Below, one piece after another: positions 7,735 to 17,437 of a stretch of DNA of 64,000 nucleotides. Both the position numbers and the translations under genes were made by a program. The DNA lies in contig JBGUOH010000005.1 in assembly GCA_045117995.1 (NCBI GenBank), positions 17,644 through 81,643 on the forward strand, written 5' to 3'. Below the pieces are notes generated by a model. It saw only the letters and a list, made by a program, of their open reading frames with translations, did no database searches and was not told the origin of the DNA. Positions within the stretch are counted from its first letter, which is position 1, and every line of letters starts with the position of its first letter. The stretch comes from RUG14515 sp045117995. Its GTDB lineage: Bacteria; Bacillota_I; Bacilli_A; RFN20; CAG-826.

Positions 7735-8900
7735 TGACCATATGCCTCTTAGGGGCATCTGGCTCAATCGGCACTCAAACTATTGATGTGATGCTCAAAA
7801 ATCCAACTGACTTTACTTTAGAGTCTTTTTCAGTTGGACATCAAACAAGAAAAATCCGTGGTATCGTTAATCATTTTCCAAAAGTTAAGGCTATCTGTAT
7901 CCAAGATAAGAACAAATTAGCTTATTTCAAGAAAGCTTACCCAAATATCACTTTCTATTCTGGTGATGAAGGCTTAAATGAACTTATTAGAAACAGCTCC
8001 GCTAAAATGGTAGTTAACGCTTTGGTGGGCTTTGTGGGATTAAAGCCAACAATTACCGCGATTGAATGCGATAAGATTGTGGCTTTATCTAACAAAGAAT
8101 CCTTAGTAGTGGGTGGTGAACTCATTAATAAACTTCTCAAAGAAAGAAATGGTAAGTTAGTACCAATTGATAGTGAACACGTCGCTATCGCTAAATGTTT
8201 AGCGGTTCAAGACACTGATATTGATCAAGTGATTATTACTGCTTCTGGTGGTGCTTTTAGAAGCCTTGAAAGAGAGCAACTTAAAGACGTTACTCCTGAA
8301 CAAGCCCTCAATCACCCTAACTGGAAAATGGGCAAAAAGATTACTATCGATAGTGCGTCTATGGTCAACAAAGCCTTTGAAATTATTGAAGCCCATTATC
8401 TATTTGGTTTACCAATTGATAAAATTGCCACAATTCTCAATTTAAACTCTTACGTGCACTCGCTTGTGCGCTATAATAATGGCACCTATCGTATGGAAGT
8501 GGGCAAGCCTGATATGCGTAAGCCCATTAAGTATGCCTTATATCAAGGCTTAATCAATTACGAAACAGTCGTCTCTGATGATTTATCTAAAGTCAAAAAT
8601 ACGACTTTCGCGCCTTTTGATGAAAACCGCTATCCGATTGTGAGATTAGCGAAAAGAGTTATCCAAGAAAAAGGTACCATGGGTGCGGTATTTAACGCCG
8701 CTAACGAAGAGGCAGTCTATGCCTTTTTAGACCATAAGATTCCGTTCTTAGGCATTGAAGGTATTATCAATCAATGCGTTGAAGAACATCATTTAATCAA
8801 AAACCCAAGTTATGAAACACTTAAAGAAGTGGATCAACAAACAAGGGCTAAAGTTAAGAAATTAATCAAGGAAGGAGAGTATCAAGTATGCAAGTGCTAA
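7731..8900 (+). CDS. dxr: 1-deoxy-D-xylulose 5-phosphate reductoisomerase
   Basis: Second step of the MEP isoprenoid pathway: converts DXP to MEP using NADPH and a divalent metal. The N-terminal Rossmann motif GASGSIGTQTIDV, the NKESLVVGG segment, SGGAFR and the substrate loop KMGKKITIDSASMVNK are all present. It has 389 residues, the usual length. The gene overlaps cdsA by four bases. The start may be ATG 7731 or the adjacent ATG 7734. The Gram-positive order cdsA-dxr-rseP is intact. It shows that this organism makes isoprenoids by the MEP route. Confidence 0.96.
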   Translation: MMTICLLGASGSIGTQTIDVMLKNPTDFTLESFSVGHQTRKIRGIVNHFPKVKAICIQDKNKLAYFKKAYPNITFYSGDEGLNELIRNSSAKMVVNALVGFVGLKPTITAIECDKIVALSNKESLVVGGELINKLLKERNGKLVPIDSEHVAIAKCLAVQDTDIDQVIITASGGAFRSLEREQLKDVTPEQALNHPNWKMGKKITIDSASMVNKAFEIIEAHYLFGLPIDKIATILNLNSYVHSLVRYNNGTYRMEVGKPDMRKPIKYALYQGLINYETVVSDDLSKVKNTTFAPFDENRYPIVRLAKRVIQEKGTMGAVFNAANEEAVYAFLDHKIPFLGIEGIINQCVEEHHLIKNPSYETLKEVDQQTRAKVKKLIKEGEYQVCKC

Positions 8901-10369
8901 CGACCATTTTGTATATTCTTTTATTCATCGTCTTCCTTTCAATATTAATCATCGTCCATGAGCTTGGACATTTAGCCGCTGCTAAAGCGTTTAATGTCTA
9001 TTGTTTAGAATATTCCGTTGGTATGGGACCACTTCTTTTCAAATATAAAAGAAAGAATGGTGAAACACAGTTCTCTTTAAGAGGCATTCCTTTTGGTGGC
9101 TATGTCTCGATGTATGGAGAAGGTGTCCAATTACCTGAAGGAGTGGAAGTACCTGAAACTAGATCGCTTAATGGTATCAAATGGTGGAAACGCGCCATTA
9201 TCTTAATCGCAGGCGTCACTATGAACGCCTTATTAGCGTTAACTTTCTTCTTTTTTAGCAATTGCTTGCCTCAAACAAACATCCCTTACCTTAATCAAAT
9301 GACGGTTGAAGAGACATCGGTTGCTTATAATGCAGGATTAAGATCTGGTGACGTCATAAAGGTTGATGAATGGAAATATTACGATCAAGTCGCCAATACT
9401 CAAAGAACATACTATCTCGTTAACAACCAAACAACACTTAATGGTGATGATTCAGTTAAATATGCCACATGTTTTAACTTTTCCTCATTAAGTAGCGTAA
9501 AAGAAGTCGACTTCTCTAAATTTACATGTTTTTACGAAATTAAGAATGCTGCTGATTTAGGTACCGTGTATACAGTCACATACACTGATGGCAATTCATA
9601 CAAGTTTGTGCTTAATGATGCGACTACAAATAGCCAAGATTCTGAAACAGTTGAATGGAAAACGGATAGAAATGGCAATTTTATAATCAATGGAACAGTC
9701 ACAAATATTGTTGATACATACAGCGACAACAAAGTTTCAGTCAAATCTGTTACTAAGACTGTTGTGGATAGTCCAATTCCTGATTTTAGCAAATACGTGA
9801 CCCCAAATTTTCAATACGCGACTGTTCAATTGACAAAAAGAGTGCCTGATTCAAATGGCAAATATGCAGATGGCGAGATTGTTACTTTCGACATTAAGCA
9901 ACAAGACGGAGTAATCTCTTCTTTTGGCTGCTCTTTGCTTTTGGAAACAACACAACTCAATGCTGGACAAGCTTTTGTTAAAACATTCAAAGACTTTGGT
10001 GAATCCTCAGTTCTTTTAGTGAAAGCAATAGGTCAATTGTTTACATCCACTAAAGCCTGGGAGCAAACAGGTGGCATTGTTGCAGTAGCAGTGGAAACAA
10101 CCGGTGTTTTACAAAATTTTGGCTTTGCCAAGTTCTTATATGTCTGGGCTTTTATCTCGGTTAACTTAGCCATTTTCAATCTTCTTCCTTTCCCAGGATT
10201 AGATGGTTGGCAGTTATTAGTGACCTTCGTAGAAGCGGCCACGAGAAAGAAGATTCCAGAAAAAGTTAAAAATATCGTATCCCTAATCGGTTTAGGGTTA
10301 TTACTCTTACTGATGGGTGTTATCCTTATTAAGGATGTATTCACTTACTTCTTGGTGGTAATGTTATGA
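8888..10369 (+). CDS. rseP: site-2 membrane metalloprotease, RseP/RasP type
   Basis: Zinc intramembrane protease that cleaves membrane-anchored regulators and signal-peptide remnants. The zinc motif HELGH is near residue 24 in the first transmembrane helix. The second metal ligand is the Asp in NLLPFPGLDGW, near residue 440. A PDZ-like region and a long external segment (about residues 135-330) lie between, making the protein 493 residues against about 420 in Bacillus. The usual LDGGR reads LDGWQ here. It overlaps dxr by 13 bases, with AAGGAGAG inside dxr, and overlaps polC by four bases. Confidence 0.9.
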   Translation: MQVLTTILYILLFIVFLSILIIVHELGHLAAAKAFNVYCLEYSVGMGPLLFKYKRKNGETQFSLRGIPFGGYVSMYGEGVQLPEGVEVPETRSLNGIKWWKRAIILIAGVTMNALLALTFFFFSNCLPQTNIPYLNQMTVEETSVAYNAGLRSGDVIKVDEWKYYDQVANTQRTYYLVNNQTTLNGDDSVKYATCFNFSSLSSVKEVDFSKFTCFYEIKNAADLGTVYTVTYTDGNSYKFVLNDATTNSQDSETVEWKTDRNGNFIINGTVTNIVDTYSDNKVSVKSVTKTVVDSPIPDFSKYVTPNFQYATVQLTKRVPDSNGKYADGEIVTFDIKQQDGVISSFGCSLLLETTQLNAGQAFVKTFKDFGESSVLLVKAIGQLFTSTKAWEQTGGIVAVAVETTGVLQNFGFAKFLYVWAFISVNLAIFNLLPFPGLDGWQLLVTFVEAATRKKIPEKVKNIVSLIGLGLLLLLMGVILIKDVFTYFLVVML

Positions 10370-13300
10370 CGGACAAAATGGTATCTTTCTTAAATCATAT
10401 CCATATCGAGAATATCGATGCTTTTGATATTGATTTTGAAATGGTCGGTCGCAACCGTTTTAAACGTGAACAAGTTGATATGGTGATTGTTAAACAAACG
10501 CCGTGGAAATATCACCTTTTAAGACAGTTCCAAGATGGTTTAAATACTTTAACCTATCCATACTTATTAAGATTCTCTTACGTTGTAAGACCTAATATGG
10601 ATGACTTATTAAACTTATTTGACGAATGGTATCAAACTTTATATCACATTCCTCATAATCTTCTTTTAGAACCTCAAAATGAATCCTTGCTTAAGGTGAC
10701 ATACGCTAATGAGGCAGAAAAAGAACAATACCAAAATAGTATTAAAGACTTTAGAGACTTCTTAGATTTCTTAAACTATGAATTCTCCATTATCGAAGAA
10801 GTTGCTCCTCAAGAAGAATTAGTGAACATTTCTAAAAAAGAAATGAAGAAAATCGTTGAGAAAGCTAACGCTGAAGCAGAAACTGCTTTAGAAGAAGAAA
10901 GTGCAGCGCGTCAAATCAACGACCGTAGTGAAGTTGAAGAGATGATTGCCCAAGAAAAAGCACAACTCAACGAAGAAACCGAAGATCAATTATTAAAGCT
11001 TGCTCGTCAAAACGCTAGAGAAATGGCTAGAGATAGAGAAAGAGCGAGATTAAATAGACGTGGTAATTACGAACCACTTGATAATATCGATGATATTGTG
11101 AGAACAAGTGACCACGTTGACTTTCCAGCGAAAGTCTTCTCTGTTGAAATCAATGAATACGGTGAAAGAAAGAAACTTAATATCGGCTTATTTGATGAAA
11201 ATGGTGGAGCGATTTACGCAAACTGTTATCAAAACGCCTCCATTAGTGATGAAACAGTTGAAGAAATGAAGAAGTGGGGCACTAATGTTCGTATTCGTGG
11301 TGCTGCATATTATGACGAATACAATAAAGCGATGGCGGTTAAAGCCCACTTTATTGATCTTTTACCACCAGATGAAATTGAAAAAGACAATGCGGAAGTG
11401 AAGCGTGTTGAACTTCACCTACATTCCAATATGTCCACAATGGATGGTATTAATCATATGATCGACTACGCTAAGTACGCTAAAGCGTTAGGTCATACAG
11501 CGATGGCGATTACTGACCATGCTGTCGTTCAGGGCTATCCAGATGCGCAAGATGCAGGTAAAAAGACTGGCATAAAGATGCTCTATGGTGTGGAATTCTA
11601 CATGGTTGATGATGATTTAAAATACATTAAAAACCCATCACCTGTCGAATTAAATCGCGCTAAGTACGTTGTTCTCGACTTAGAAACAACCGGCTTAAAC
11701 TGCTACTATGACCGTATTATTGAATTCGGCGCGGTTAAGGTTGAAAACGGTATTGTGACCGAGACAATGGATATTTTAATCAATCCTGAAATTCCACTTC
11801 CAAAGCGTATTGTGGAAATCACTAATATCACAGATAAGATGTTAGAAGGTAAACCTACAATCCGTGAAGCTTTGCCAAAAATTATTAACTGGATTGGCGA
11901 TGCAATTTTGGTTACCCATAACGCATCATTCGACTTCTCATTCTTACAACATGCATTAATGAGAGAAAATAAGCCAATTATGAATAACGCGGTAATCGAT
12001 ACCCTTCCTTTATCACGTTATTTATTCCCAGAATCTAGAAGTCATACTTTGGGTAGTTTGTGCCGTAACATGGAAGTCGAATATAAAGAAGACGAAGCCC
12101 ACCGTGCGGACTACGATGCTAAGGTCTTAAATGATGTTTGGCAACCAATGCTCGTTCTTTTAACTAAGAAGAACCATTATTTAACACATGCTGAATTAGG
12201 TAACTTAGAAACACCTAAAGCACTTTTAAAACACATTAGACCAACTCACATTGTTGCTTTAGCAAAGAACAAGGCTGGTCTTAAAGCTTTATATAAACTC
12301 GTTTCTTATTCCCATATCGATTACCTCGCGGAAGTTCCAAAGATTCCACGTCGTGAAATCGAAAAGTTAAGAGAAGATTTACTCATTGGTTCCGCTTGCT
12401 TTAATGGCGAGGTCTTTAGAAATGCTCAATACTATGGTGATGATGTCTTAAAAGAAACAATCGCTTTCTATGACTATATTGAAATTCAACCTTTAGAAAA
12501 CTACTCATTCCTCATCAATATGGGTGATATGACACAAGAAGAACTCATCACTCACTTAAAAGATATCGTGAGATGCGCTGATGAAATGGGTAAACCAGTA
12601 TGTGCAACTGGTGATGTTCACTATGTCACTAAGAAACACAAAGTGTTTAGAGACGTCTATGTCTCTGCTAAAGGTATCGGTGGTGTAAATCACCCACTCA
12701 ATCCATATAAACGTAGTAGAATGCCTGAATTCGAGAATCCAGATCAACATTACCGTTCAACTGATGAAATGCTTAAATGCATGGAAGAATTCTTAGACAA
12801 AGATAAAGCCTACGAAGTTACAGTTACAAATACAAATAAGATTGCAGACATGATTGAACCAATTATGCCTGTTCCTAACGATCACTTATATACCCCAACC
12901 ATTGAAAACTGTGAAAACAAGTTAAAGGATATGTGTTTTGAAAAAGCACATCAAATGTATGGTGATCCATTACCTGAATACATTCAAACTCGTTTAGAAA
13001 AAGAATTAAACGGTATTATTTCCAATGGTTATTCCGTTATTTACTACATCGCTCACTTATTAATTAAGAAAGCGAATGAAGATGGCTACATCGTCGGTAG
13101 CCGTGGTTCTGTCGGTTCTTCTTTCGTTGCGACTATGTCCAATATTACAGAAGTTAATCCATTACCACCTCATTACCGTTGTCCAAAGTGTAAACACCTT
13201 GAATGGACTAAAGAAACAATGCCTGAATATCGTTCTGGTTATGACTTACCAGATAAGGTCTGTCCAGTCTGTGGTGAACCAATGGTGCACGATGGTCAAG

Positions 13301-14799
13301 ATATTCCATTTGAAACTTTCTTAGGCTTCAACGCTGAAAAGACACCTGATATTGACCTTAACTTCCCAGGCGACTATCAATCGAAAGCCCATGACTACAC
13401 CAAAGTGTTATTAGGCGAAAACAACGTTTTCCGTGCCGGTACTATTGAAACCGTTGCCGAGAAGACTGCTTTCGGTTTTGCTCGCGGCTTTATTGAAAGA
13501 AAAGGCTTAGATGTTGATTCATATCCAAAGGCAAAGATTCACTATTTAGCCTCAGGCTGTGTTGATGTTAAACGTACAACCGGCCAACACCCAGGTGGCA
13601 TCGTTGTTGTTCCTACTGAATATGAAGTCTATGACTTTACTCCAGTCCAATATCCTGCTGATGATATGGATAGTAGTTGGAAGACAACACACTTCGATTT
13701 CCATTCCATCCACGATACAATTCTTAAACTTGACCTTTTAGGTCACGTTGACCCAATGGCGTTAAAGATGATGTCTGACTTAACAGGCGTTAAGCTTCAA
13801 GATATCCCAATGAATGATAAAAAAGTTCTTTCCTTATTCTCTAGCCCAGAAGCTTTAGGTATGGAACATGACTACACTAACGCAAAGACGGGTGCGCTTT
13901 TACTTCCTGAATTCGGTACTGAATTCGTTAGAGGCGTTTTGGAAGAAACAAATCCAAAGACATTCTCCGACTTAGTTATTATTTCTGGTCTAACCCATGG
14001 TACTGGTGTCTGGCAAGGTAACTCCGATGAACTCGTTAAAGCGGGTACCGCAACATTACAAGAAGTTATCGGATGTCGTGACGATATTATGGTCTACCTT
14101 ATTGGTAAAGGCATCCCAAGTAACATCGCATTTATGATCATGGAAGATGTTCGTAAAGGCCGTGGTTTAAAAGAACAATATGAAGAAATCATGAAGGCAA
14201 ATAATGTGCCTGCCTGGTATATCGAATCATGTAAAAAGATCAAGTACATGTTCCCTAAAGGCCACGCTGTTGCTTACGTCACTATGGCGGTTAGAGTAGG
14301 TTACTTCAAAATCTACTATCCTTTAGAGTTCTATGCTACCTTCTTCTCTGTCAGAAGTAAGCAATACGACATCAAGACCATGATTAAAGGAAAGGATGCC
14401 ATCATTAGTAAAATTGAGGAATTACGTACTCAACAACGTATTTCTAATGTCAAACTTTCACCAAAAGAACAAGAACAATTAAAGACCTTAATCAACGCTC
14501 TAGAAATGGTGCAAAGAGGTTATAAATTTGAGAACATCGATCTCTATCGTAGCGATGCCTCTAACTTTGTCGTTGACTACGAAAATAAAGCGTTAATTCC
14601 ACCGTTTATTACCATCGATGGTTTAGGTGAAAACAACGCCATCACCGTCGTTGAAGAAAGAAAGAATGGTGAGTTCTTCTCCAAGGAAGACTTATTAAGA
14701 AGAACCAAGCTCACATCCACCAATGTTCAAGACTTAAGTGATATGGGCGTTTTAGATGGTTTAAACGATAGCGATCAATTATCACTATTCGACTTCTAA
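10366..14799 (+). CDS. polC: DNA polymerase III PolC (Gram-positive replicative polymerase)
   Basis: Main chromosomal replicase of low-GC Gram-positives with built-in proofreading. The order is: N-terminal domains; an OB-fold (about residues 235-345); a PHP domain split by the exonuclease (ELHLHSNMSTMDG near 348); DnaQ-like 3'-5' exonuclease starting VVLDLETTGLN near 436; a zinc-binding region with two CPxC pairs near 940-970; and the palm with catalytic PDIDLNFPGDYQ near 995. At 1477 residues it is typical of PolC. It overlaps rseP at ATGA. In Bacillus proS lies between rseP and polC; here proS is at 62420. A tRNA-Pro gene begins two bases after its stop. Confidence 0.97.
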   Translation: MTDKMVSFLNHIHIENIDAFDIDFEMVGRNRFKREQVDMVIVKQTPWKYHLLRQFQDGLNTLTYPYLLRFSYVVRPNMDDLLNLFDEWYQTLYHIPHNLLLEPQNESLLKVTYANEAEKEQYQNSIKDFRDFLDFLNYEFSIIEEVAPQEELVNISKKEMKKIVEKANAEAETALEEESAARQINDRSEVEEMIAQEKAQLNEETEDQLLKLARQNAREMARDRERARLNRRGNYEPLDNIDDIVRTSDHVDFPAKVFSVEINEYGERKKLNIGLFDENGGAIYANCYQNASISDETVEEMKKWGTNVRIRGAAYYDEYNKAMAVKAHFIDLLPPDEIEKDNAEVKRVELHLHSNMSTMDGINHMIDYAKYAKALGHTAMAITDHAVVQGYPDAQDAGKKTGIKMLYGVEFYMVDDDLKYIKNPSPVELNRAKYVVLDLETTGLNCYYDRIIEFGAVKVENGIVTETMDILINPEIPLPKRIVEITNITDKMLEGKPTIREALPKIINWIGDAILVTHNASFDFSFLQHALMRENKPIMNNAVIDTLPLSRYLFPESRSHTLGSLCRNMEVEYKEDEAHRADYDAKVLNDVWQPMLVLLTKKNHYLTHAELGNLETPKALLKHIRPTHIVALAKNKAGLKALYKLVSYSHIDYLAEVPKIPRREIEKLREDLLIGSACFNGEVFRNAQYYGDDVLKETIAFYDYIEIQPLENYSFLINMGDMTQEELITHLKDIVRCADEMGKPVCATGDVHYVTKKHKVFRDVYVSAKGIGGVNHPLNPYKRSRMPEFENPDQHYRSTDEMLKCMEEFLDKDKAYEVTVTNTNKIADMIEPIMPVPNDHLYTPTIENCENKLKDMCFEKAHQMYGDPLPEYIQTRLEKELNGIISNGYSVIYYIAHLLIKKANEDGYIVGSRGSVGSSFVATMSNITEVNPLPPHYRCPKCKHLEWTKETMPEYRSGYDLPDKVCPVCGEPMVHDGQDIPFETFLGFNAEKTPDIDLNFPGDYQSKAHDYTKVLLGENNVFRAGTIETVAEKTAFGFARGFIERKGLDVDSYPKAKIHYLASGCVDVKRTTGQHPGGIVVVPTEYEVYDFTPVQYPADDMDSSWKTTHFDFHSIHDTILKLDLLGHVDPMALKMMSDLTGVKLQDIPMNDKKVLSLFSSPEALGMEHDYTNAKTGALLLPEFGTEFVRGVLEETNPKTFSDLVIISGLTHGTGVWQGNSDELVKAGTATLQEVIGCRDDIMVYLIGKGIPSNIAFMIMEDVRKGRGLKEQYEEIMKANNVPAWYIESCKKIKYMFPKGHAVAYVTMAVRVGYFKIYYPLEFYATFFSVRSKQYDIKTMIKGKDAIISKIEELRTQQRISNVKLSPKEQEQLKTLINALEMVQRGYKFENIDLYRSDASNFVVDYENKALIPPFITIDGLGENNAITVVEERKNGEFFSKEDLLRRTKLTSTNVQDLSDMGVLDGLNDSDQLSLFDF

Positions 14800-14801
14800 T
14801 C

Positions 14802-14878
14802 CGGGAAGTAGCACAGCTTGGTAGTGCGCTCGCTTCGGGAGCGAGAGGTCGTGGGTTCGAATCCCATCTTTCCGACCA
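14802..14878 (+). tRNA. tRNA-Pro (CGG)
   Basis: 77 bases with encoded CCA. The acceptor pairs CGGGAAG with CTTTCCG, the T loop is GGTTCGAATCC-like, and the anticodon stem CTCGC/GCGAG encloses loop TTCGGGA, giving anticodon CGG. It starts two bases after the polC stop with no promoter between, so it is probably processed from the polC transcript. Confidence 0.95.
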
Positions 14879-14889
14879 TTAGTCAATCG

Positions 14890-14920
14890 CAGTTCGGATT
14901 TTTATCTGAACTGTTTTTTA
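14890..14920 (+). terminator. terminator of the cdsA-polC-tRNA-Pro operon
   Basis: A ten-base-pair stem, CAGTTCGGAT with ATCTGAACTG, has a TTTT loop and is followed by T6. Confidence 0.9.
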
Positions 14921-14940
14921 TTTGGCGAAACCGGGTTTTA

Positions 14941-14969
14941 TTGTCAATAAAAAGCAAAAATGATAAAAT
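14941..14969 (+). promoter_or_regulatory. promoter of the nucleotidase lipoprotein gene
   Basis: TTGTCA (14941-14946), a 17-base spacer and TAAAAT (14964-14969). The coding start is ATG 14993, preceded by TTGAGG. This is a normal leadered gene. Confidence 0.6.
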
Positions 14970-14992
14970 ACAACCAAATTGAGGCAAATAGT

Positions 14993-17221
14993 ATGAAAAA
15001 AAGACATTTCCTTTTGAGCGCTCTTAGCTTGCTAGCTTTAACAATTACCGCTTGTAACTTTACTATCGGTGGTAATGGTGAACAAACTAGTAAAGATGAT
15101 TCCACTTCACAAAGTGAAAGTAATGTTTCTTCTATCGAAAGCAAAGAAAGTAGCTCAACCACAATATCCACAAATCCTAGTAGTTCAAAACCATCAAGTT
15201 CTTCCTCTACTAGTTCATCCACAAGTAGCAGCTCCTCTAGTTCAAGTAGCGCTTCTTCAAGTAGTAACTCATCCAGCAGTACTTCTTCCAGCAGCAGTTC
15301 ATCTAGCAGTAGCTCGTCCAGCAGTAGTAGTTCTTCGTCAAGTTCTAGTAGCTCCTCTTCTAGCTCTTCAACTTCAAGTAGTTCTACATCCACTAGTTCA
15401 ATAGACACTTCGTCATCCTCTAGCTCTTCCAGTAGTAGTTCTTCAGGTCATGACACTCCAAAAGAAGTATCTCTAGATATCTTCGCCTTTAATGATACCC
15501 ATGGTAACGTTAAGGATACTCAAGGTAAAGGTATTGGCATTGCTAAAACCACAACTCTATTGAAAGAGTTATCCGCGAACAAGAACTCCATTTTCATCTC
15601 TCAAGGTGATATGTGGCAAGGTTCTGTTGAAAGTAACTTAACCGAAGGTCATTTGGTTACCGAATGGATGAATCAAATGGATTTCGTTTCCATGACTGTT
15701 GGTAACCACGAATTTGACTGGGGTAGACAAGGCATTATCGATAATAGTGAACTCGCTAATTTCCCAACCTTAGGTATTAACGTTGTTTATCAAAGCAATT
15801 ACGAACGCGTTGAATTCTTAGAACCTTCTACTACATTTACAAGAGAAGGTGTAAAAATCGGTGTTATCGGTGCGATTGGTAACTGCTTAAGCTCTATTTC
15901 CAGTAGCCAAGTCCAAGGTCTTACCTTCTTAACAGGTAATGCTTTATCAGAACTCGTTAAAGCGGAATCCACTAGATTAAGAAATGAAGAAAACTGTGAC
16001 TTCATTATTTATTCCATCCATGGTTCTGGTTCTAGAGACGCCGATGACTATTATGATGATACATTAAGCTCAGGCAACTATGTTGACTTAGTCTTAGAAG
16101 GCCATACACATGATGGTTATGCCGAACAAGATGACTATGGTGTTTACCATGTCCAATGCTATGGTTATAACCAATGCTTCTATCAAATCACTGTTGATAT
16201 GGATTTAGTCAACAATAGATATGACGTCAGAACTCCAGTGGAATACGATACCAGATACGGTGGTGAGTACTCCAACTTAGCGGAAGACGCAGATGTTCTC
16301 GCCTTATTTGAAAAGTATAAAGACCAATATGAATATGCCTATGAAGAATTAGGTCTTAACGATACATGGAAAGACGCCACAACATTAAGACAAACTGTCG
16401 CTAACTTATACTTAGCAGCAGGTATGGAAAAATGGGGCAGCCAATATGACTTAATCCTCGGTGGTGGTTATATATCTTGCCGTGGTAATGGTTTACATGC
16501 TGGTATGGTTATCTACGCTGATGTTCTTGAATTATTCCCATTTAACAACGATGTTGTCTTGTGTTCTATTCAAGGCTATCGTCTCAAGAACACACAATAC
16601 ATCACCGGTAGCAGTAACTACTTCTGCGATTGGACATCATATGGCAACGATATTCGTTTCAACATTGATGACAACGCAACATATTATCTCGTTACTGATA
16701 CATACAACAGTGACTACGCTGCGAACCATTTAACAATTATCGATAGGTTACAAGCAGGTGGTAGATTCGCTAGAGACTTACTTGCTGAATACATTAGAGC
16801 AGGTAACTGGCATATTGAAACAACAGAACACGCTGGTACAGTTAGCGATCCAAAGACCATTGCGGAAGCTTTAGTGTACGCCGCTAACCACCCAGGTAGT
16901 AACGCCAACGATGCTGGTGCAGAAGGTTTCTTCTTCAAAGGTATTGTCTCGAGACAAGCCAATCTACACAGCAACACAACTGGTGACTTGCGTTCCGTTT
17001 ATGTAAGAGACGAGAATTCCACTGAAGAAATGCAAATCTATTACATGAAGAAATGCGAAGATGCAAACCTAGATAATGGCAAAAACTGGTCAGGTATTGA
17101 CGATTTGCAAATCGACGATGAAATAGTTTTCTGGGGTAGACCATTCTACTATAATTCCAATATTTTGGAATTCTCCAGTGGTGCATGGTGTTACTCCATT
17201 AATGGAGTATTGACCGACTAA
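14993..17221 (+). CDS. 5'-nucleotidase/UshA-type metallophosphatase lipoprotein
   Basis: Probable surface phosphoesterase that releases phosphate or nucleosides outside the cell. A lipoprotein signal ends at the lipobox LTITAC (Cys21). A Ser-dominated linker runs to about residue 155. The metallophosphatase domain follows, with FNDTHGN, a DMWQGS segment, GNHEFDWG and LEGHTHD as metal-binding motifs. The 5'-nucleotidase C-terminal domain spans about residues 430-620. The last 100 residues, after a Pro/Asn linker, resemble an OB-fold domain. Total 742 residues. The ATG at 14993 follows TTGAGG; an in-frame ATG at 14960 overlaps the -10 box and is rejected. The exact substrate is unknown. Confidence 0.85.
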   Translation: MKKRHFLLSALSLLALTITACNFTIGGNGEQTSKDDSTSQSESNVSSIESKESSSTTISTNPSSSKPSSSSSTSSSTSSSSSSSSSASSSSNSSSSTSSSSSSSSSSSSSSSSSSSSSSSSSSSSSTSSSSTSTSSIDTSSSSSSSSSSSSGHDTPKEVSLDIFAFNDTHGNVKDTQGKGIGIAKTTTLLKELSANKNSIFISQGDMWQGSVESNLTEGHLVTEWMNQMDFVSMTVGNHEFDWGRQGIIDNSELANFPTLGINVVYQSNYERVEFLEPSTTFTREGVKIGVIGAIGNCLSSISSSQVQGLTFLTGNALSELVKAESTRLRNEENCDFIIYSIHGSGSRDADDYYDDTLSSGNYVDLVLEGHTHDGYAEQDDYGVYHVQCYGYNQCFYQITVDMDLVNNRYDVRTPVEYDTRYGGEYSNLAEDADVLALFEKYKDQYEYAYEELGLNDTWKDATTLRQTVANLYLAAGMEKWGSQYDLILGGGYISCRGNGLHAGMVIYADVLELFPFNNDVVLCSIQGYRLKNTQYITGSSNYFCDWTSYGNDIRFNIDDNATYYLVTDTYNSDYAANHLTIIDRLQAGGRFARDLLAEYIRAGNWHIETTEHAGTVSDPKTIAEALVYAANHPGSNANDAGAEGFFFKGIVSRQANLHSNTTGDLRSVYVRDENSTEEMQIYYMKKCEDANLDNGKNWSGIDDLQIDDEIVFWGRPFYYNSNILEFSSGAWCYSINGVLTD
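15100..15448 (+). repeat. Ser-codon low-complexity repeat (linker)
   Basis: About 115 codons, nearly all serine with scattered Thr, Ala and Asn. AGT/AGC and TCN serine codons are mixed, so the protein run is conserved while the DNA is not a simple repeat. It links the lipid anchor to the enzyme domain and may span the cell wall. Confidence 0.9.
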
Positions 17222-17238
17222 CGTTATACAAATCAGCT

Positions 17239-17268
17239 AAAAAACACTTCGAATTTCGGAGTGTTTTT
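17239..17268 (+). terminator. terminator of the nucleotidase gene
   Basis: AAAACACT and AGTGTTTT form the base of a long stem, continued by TCGAA/TTCGG-type pairs, and T5 follows. Confidence 0.85.
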
Positions 17269-17301
17269 ATTTGCCTTCGCTTGCCCGTATACGTAAAATG
17301 C

Positions 17302-17330
17302 TTGCAATTGCGTAAGATATTCTATATTAT
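17302..17330 (+). promoter_or_regulatory. promoter of the c-di-GMP-controlled surface operon
   Basis: TTGCAA (17302-17307), a 17-base spacer and TATTAT (17325-17330). The predicted transcription start near 17337 falls at the beginning of the riboswitch aptamer. Confidence 0.7.
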
Positions 17331-17336
17331 GTATGC

Positions 17337-17406
17337 GTGATAAAAGCAAAACCGGAGCAATCCGGCGACGCAAAACTATAGGGTCTTTAGTAGATAGCCA
17401 GTTGCC
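17337..17406 (+). ncRNA. c-di-GMP-I (GEMM) riboswitch aptamer
   Basis: The family hallmarks occur in order. GCAAAACC opens P1 and the first arm. A hairpin CCGG-AGCAAT-CCGG follows, then the core GACGCAAAACTATAGGGTC (17368-17386). A short second arm comes next, then AGCCAGTTGCC (17396-17406). The 5' GCAA pairs with 3' TTGC to close P1. This matches the clostridial type of the class I c-di-GMP aptamer. The promoter ends right in front of it and a terminator overlaps its 3' edge, so it should control the two surface-protein genes downstream. Confidence 0.88.
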
Positions 17407-17427
17407 GCAAAGGTAACTGATTTTTTA
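17399..17427 (+). terminator. riboswitch expression platform: terminator overlapping P1
   Basis: CAGTTGCC (17399-17406) pairs with GGTAACTG (17412-17419) over a GCAAA loop, followed by A and T6. The 5' arm is the 3' strand of aptamer P1, so aptamer and terminator cannot both form. Ligand binding should block termination, which predicts an ON switch. Confidence 0.8.
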
Positions 17428-17437
17428 TTAAAAGAAC

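Noticed and set aside
14944..15408. Long Leu/Glu-rich open frame on the minus strand
   Set aside because: It is the mirror of the Ser-codon repeat of the nucleotidase lipoprotein, has no ribosome site, and its composition follows from the repeat.
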